A stretch of 64,000 nucleotides of DNA from Mycolicibacterium lacusdiani (GTDB taxonomy: Bacteria > Actinomycetota > Actinomycetes > Mycobacteriales > Mycobacteriaceae). Shown one piece after another: positions 61,198-64,000 of this stretch. A program made the position numbers and the translations under genes. The stretch covers positions 124,001-188,000 of the forward strand of contig NZ_JAKCFC010000010.1 of assembly GCF_021916785.1 (NCBI RefSeq). Reading direction: 5' to 3'. How positions within the stretch are numbered: the first letter of the stretch is position 1; the number at the start of each line of letters is the position of its first letter. Below the pieces are notes generated by a model. That model saw only the letters and a list, made by a program, of their open reading frames with translations. It was not told where the DNA came from and ran no database searches.

Positions 61198-62019
61198 TCA
61201 GTACTGGGTCGTGCCGCCGTCGACCGCGATCGCCGCGGCGGTGACGAACCTGGACTCGTCACTGGCCAGCCACAGCACCGCGTCGGCGATGTCCTGCGGT
61301 TCGCAGATGCCCTCGGGCAGGAAGCCGACGAGCATGTTCGACAGCTGCGGGTGGGATTCCATGGTTCTGCCGATCTCGGCGACCATGTCGCCCGATCCCA
61401 TGTCGGTGGCGACCGGGCCGGGGTGCACGCTGTTGACCCGGACGCCGTGGCGGCCGAGTTCGGCGGCGAACCCGCGCGCCATGCCCGTGACGGCGTGCTT
61501 GCTCGCGGTGTAGTGAATCATGAAGGGCTGCATCTTCAGTCCGGCCGCCGAGCTGATCAGCACGATCGACCCGCCCCGCCCGCCGTCGATCACGTGCCGT
61601 GCGCCCGCCATCACGGTGTTCCACGTGCCGGTCACGTTGACGTCCATGACGTCGCGGAACGAGTCCGGGGTGATCTCGTCCCAGGCCTGTGGCACCGCGA
61701 TGCCCGCGTTGGCGACGATGACGTCGAGGCGTCCCAACTCCGCCACCCCCTCGGCGACGACGGCGTTCAACCGTTCGTGGTCGCGGGTGTCGACTGCCGA
61801 CGCCAGGATCCGGCGCCCGGTCTTCTCTACCAGCCGAACCGTCTCGTCGAGGTCCTCCGGCGTGGCGGGGTCGTAGCGCACGCACGGCGGAAGTTGGCCG
61901 ACGACGTCGACGGCGATGACGTCGGCTCCCTCCTCCGCCATCCGGACCGCATGCGCGCGGCCCTGCCCTCGTGCCGCGCCGGTGACGAATGCGACCTTGC
62001 CCTCGAGGCGTTCGCTCAC
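61198..62019 (-). CDS. Mycofactocin-dependent-type SDR oxidoreductase
   Basis: A 273-residue SDR closely related to the one at 2376: TGAARGQG (13-20), the insert with DVVGQLPPCVRYDPATPEDLDETVRL, and catalytic S156, Y170 and K174. This is the subfamily of alcohol dehydrogenases thought to use mycofactocin as electron acceptor. GTG at 62019 overlaps the stop of the preceding ligase (GTGA), so it is coupled to it. Likely oxidises an alcohol produced or imported by the island. Confidence 0.9.
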   Translation of the reverse strand: MSERLEGKVAFVTGAARGQGRAHAVRMAEEGADVIAVDVVGQLPPCVRYDPATPEDLDETVRLVEKTGRRILASAVDTRDHERLNAVVAEGVAELGRLDVIVANAGIAVPQAWDEITPDSFRDVMDVNVTGTWNTVMAGARHVIDGGRGGSIVLISSAAGLKMQPFMIHYTASKHAVTGMARGFAAELGRHGVRVNSVHPGPVATDMGSGDMVAEIGRTMESHPQLSNMLVGFLPEGICEPQDIADAVLWLASDESRFVTAAAIAVDGGTTQY

Positions 62020-63665
62020 GTGTCATTCCCTTCCGGGGTCTGCTCGACCACTGTGCTCTTGCCTTCGTACACGATCGGGGTCGGGGCGCTGGTCATGGCC
62101 GTTCCCGCCTCGGCGAGCATGTCGCGAAGCCGACGGACGTCGACCTTGCCGGTGGTGCCGCGTGGCACCTGGTCATCCGAGGCGAGCCGGAGCCAGACGG
62201 TGGGAACCTTGAACGCGCTCAGCACCTTCCGGGCGGCGTGCCGAAGAGTGGCGTCATCGCGCAACTCGTCGCACGCCTCATCGCACCTGATGGCGGCGCC
62301 GACCCGATCCGAGTCGCCGGTGGGCACGTTGGTCACGAACGCGGCGCCGACGCCGGGCAGTGTGCGTAGCGCCGACTCGACTTCGCTCGGGTACACCGTG
62401 GCCCCGCTGACCTTGAACATGTCGTCGGATCGCCCGTGGTAGAACAGGAAGCCGTCGTCGTCGAGGTGGCCGAGATCGCCGGTCGGGTAGAACCCGTCGG
62501 CGGTGAACAGGTCTTCCCGGCTGCGCCCGCACACCCCCAGCAGCGTGTGTGGCCCGCGGATCTGAATCTCGCCGATCGTGCCGGGCGCTGCGGTACTGCC
62601 GTCCTCGACGTCGACGATGCGCACCTCCATGCCGTCGAACGGCTTGCCGCAACTGCCCCAGGCAGTTTCGGGCATGTCGGTGTCGGCGCGGTAGCCGCAG
62701 TACGGGCCGAACGACTCGGTCATGCCGAACAACCGCGCCCTGGCTCCCGGCCTGGCTCGGACTTCGGGCGGAAGGAGCGCATCCAGGCTGCCCGGCTGCA
62801 ACGACGACAGATCGGCGTCGATCGAAGGAGCGTGGCGGGCAAGGGCTTCCGCCTGGTCGGGCCAGCCCCGGAACAGGGTGACGCGCTCGCGTTCCAGTAG
62901 GCGCAGCGTGGTCTCGGGGCGGGGCGTGGGCTCGGTCACCAGCGTGGCGCCCGCGATCAGCGCCGACAGCACGCCAGAGCCGAAGCCGCCGACCCAGAAG
63001 AACGGCATCGGCAGGTACAGCCGGGTATCGGCCGCAATGCATCGCGGCTCGAGGCCGGCAGCGACGGCGCCGAGTGCGCTGCCGTGGGAGTGCACGACCC
63101 CCTTCGGTGCGCCGCTACTGCCGGAGGTGAAGACGATCGCCAGCGGGTCGCTCGGGGTGACTGCGCAGGCCATCGCATCGACGATGCCCACCGCGTCGTC
63201 GCTCGGGGCGGTCCCCATGGCCTCCTTCGGCGACCACACGTGGCGCAAGGCGGGCAGTTCCGAGTGCAGCAGTGTTCGCCCCGTCAGCGGAGCGGCCAGT
63301 TCCGCGGCGAGGTCGTCGGTGTACCGGCGGCCGCGGAACTCGTCGACCGCGACGAGCGCTGAGACGGCCGACGTCTGAAGCTGCGCCACCAGCTCGCGGG
63401 GTGCGAGCAAGGTGCTGAGCGGGACGAGTACCGCACCGATGCGGGTGAGCGCCACGGCGAACCGCACCCAGTCGGTGCAGTTGGGCATGACCAGTCCCAC
63501 CCGGGTGCCCTTGCCGACGCCCATGTCGATCAGTCGCGCTGCGATTGACCGGCTGTCCGAGTGCATTGCCAGATAGTCGATTCGACTCTCCGGATCGACG
63601 ACGGCAGTCCTGTCCGGCGTGCGCTCGGCGTGGTACCGGAGGATGCGGTCGATCGTGTCAGTCAT
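62016..63665 (-). CDS. Acyl-CoA synthetase (FadD/ANL family)
   Basis: A 549-residue ligase with P-loop TSGSSGAPKGV, FGMTESFGPY, TGDLGHLDDDGFLF and PRGTTGKVDVRRLR with the catalytic Lys. Residues beyond about 530 form a short C-terminal tail. Its stop overlaps the SDR start and its start overlaps the end of the neighbouring ligase by 8 bases. Probably activates an acid whose alcohol form is the SDR substrate. Confidence 0.92.
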   Translation of the reverse strand: MTDTIDRILRYHAERTPDRTAVVDPESRIDYLAMHSDSRSIAARLIDMGVGKGTRVGLVMPNCTDWVRFAVALTRIGAVLVPLSTLLAPRELVAQLQTSAVSALVAVDEFRGRRYTDDLAAELAAPLTGRTLLHSELPALRHVWSPKEAMGTAPSDDAVGIVDAMACAVTPSDPLAIVFTSGSSGAPKGVVHSHGSALGAVAAGLEPRCIAADTRLYLPMPFFWVGGFGSGVLSALIAGATLVTEPTPRPETTLRLLERERVTLFRGWPDQAEALARHAPSIDADLSSLQPGSLDALLPPEVRARPGARARLFGMTESFGPYCGYRADTDMPETAWGSCGKPFDGMEVRIVDVEDGSTAAPGTIGEIQIRGPHTLLGVCGRSREDLFTADGFYPTGDLGHLDDDGFLFYHGRSDDMFKVSGATVYPSEVESALRTLPGVGAAFVTNVPTGDSDRVGAAIRCDEACDELRDDATLRHAARKVLSAFKVPTVWLRLASDDQVPRGTTGKVDVRRLRDMLAEAGTAMTSAPTPIVYEGKSTVVEQTPEGNDT

Positions 63666-64000
63666 CGAAGGCCTCGCGCAGGCGCCGGACGTCCACCTTG
63701 CCGCTGGCCAGCAGCGGCGCCTCGCTGACGGTAGCCACACGGCGTGGCAGCTTGTACGACGACAGTTCGACGGCGAGCAGGTCGCGCAGCGCCGACGGGT
63801 CGACGGCCCGATCGGTGACCAGCACCGCGCCCACCACCTCGCCACGCTCGCCGTCGGGCAGCCCGACGACGTGCGCGACCATCCCGCCCGTCACGCGGTT
63901 GATGGCGTTCTCCACCTCGACGGGCGAGACGTTCGCGCCTGCGGTCTTGATCATCGACCCGCGCCGCCCGAGGTAGTACACGTACCCGTCGAGGTCGGTG
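63658..64000 (-). CDS. Acyl-CoA synthetase, C-terminal part (runs off right edge)
   Basis: About 114 residues of the C-terminal domain of a third ANL ligase (VYYLGRRGSMIKTAGANVSPVEVE ... LASGKVDVRRLREAF), with the hinge (RRGSMIKTAGANVSP) and catalytic Lys (SGK) present. The N-terminal adenylation domain lies outside the window. Overlaps the next ligase by 8 bases. Three consecutive AMP-forming ligases in one operon is unusual. Confidence 0.9.
   Translation of the reverse strand, partial: TDLDGYVYYLGRRGSMIKTAGANVSPVEVENAINRVTGGMVAHVVGLPDGERGEVVGAVLVTDRAVDPSALRDLLAVELSSYKLPRRVATVSEAPLLASGKVDVRRLREAFDD

Overview
The window is high-GC, gene-dense chromosomal DNA from a fast-growing mycobacterium (Mycolicibacterium-type). 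Evidence for this is two MmpL transporters (one with its MmpS), an MbtM-like mycobactin ligase, two MspA-family porins, two mycofactocin-type SDRs, a DcpA-like c-di-GMP enzyme, many TetR regulators and many FadE/FadD/thiolase genes. I see no rRNA, tRNA, CRISPR array, insertion sequence, phage gene or replication origin. Most genes sit in short operons whose stop and start codons overlap by 4 bases (ATGA or GTGA).

Layout. 1-3.3 kb: a ferredoxin-P450-secreted protein operon, a TetR regulator and a mycofactocin-type SDR, with near-identical palindromes in front of both enzyme units. 3.3-7.9 kb: TetR, MmpS-MmpL and a small secreted CAP-like protein. 8.0-14.4 kb: a PucR regulator divergent from a five-gene coupled operon (amino-acid/polyamine permease, two SDRs, agmatinase-type ureohydrolase, NodB-like hydrolase); this looks like a nitrogen-compound catabolic pathway I cannot match to a described one. 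14.4-24.7 kb: membrane GGDEF-EAL protein, second MmpL, small Cys-rich proteins, hemerythrin-like protein and a large SARP-ATPase regulator. 24.8-31.8 kb: anti-sigma kinase and STAS protein, a GH13 trehalose-synthase-like enzyme, aldo/keto reductase, then a siderophore-interacting reductase divergent from mbtM. 31.8-35.5 kb: cell-envelope block with a proline-rich secreted protein, twin MspA-like porins, a secreted protein and a PknH-sensor-type lipoprotein.

35.4-46.4 kb: an acyl-CoA ligase with an AraC regulator, amidohydrolase, PHB-depolymerase-like esterase, then an operon set resembling the cholesterol side-chain (igr) system: paired FadE subunits, a TetR, an Ltp2-like thiolase fold protein and a DUF35 partner, followed by two tandem ScbR/ArpA-like TetR genes. 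46.8-50.8 kb: a short flavoprotein, DcpA-like GAF-GGDEF-EAL protein and a GNAT-like protein. 51.1-64 kb: a catabolic island with MaoC hydratase, acyl-CoA dehydrogenases, FabG, thiolase, GntR, an FMO-type (Baeyer-Villiger-like) monooxygenase with an EthR-like TetR and an alpha/beta hydrolase, facing a converging operon of three AMP-forming acyl ligases and a mycofactocin-type SDR that runs off the right edge.

Taken together the last 13 kb could convert a ketone or alcohol to an ester, hydrolyse it, activate the acid with CoA and beta-oxidise it. Throughout, candidate operators (inverted repeats) lie directly in front of the regulators' neighbours. Functions are assigned by reading motifs and from memory of families, not by database search.
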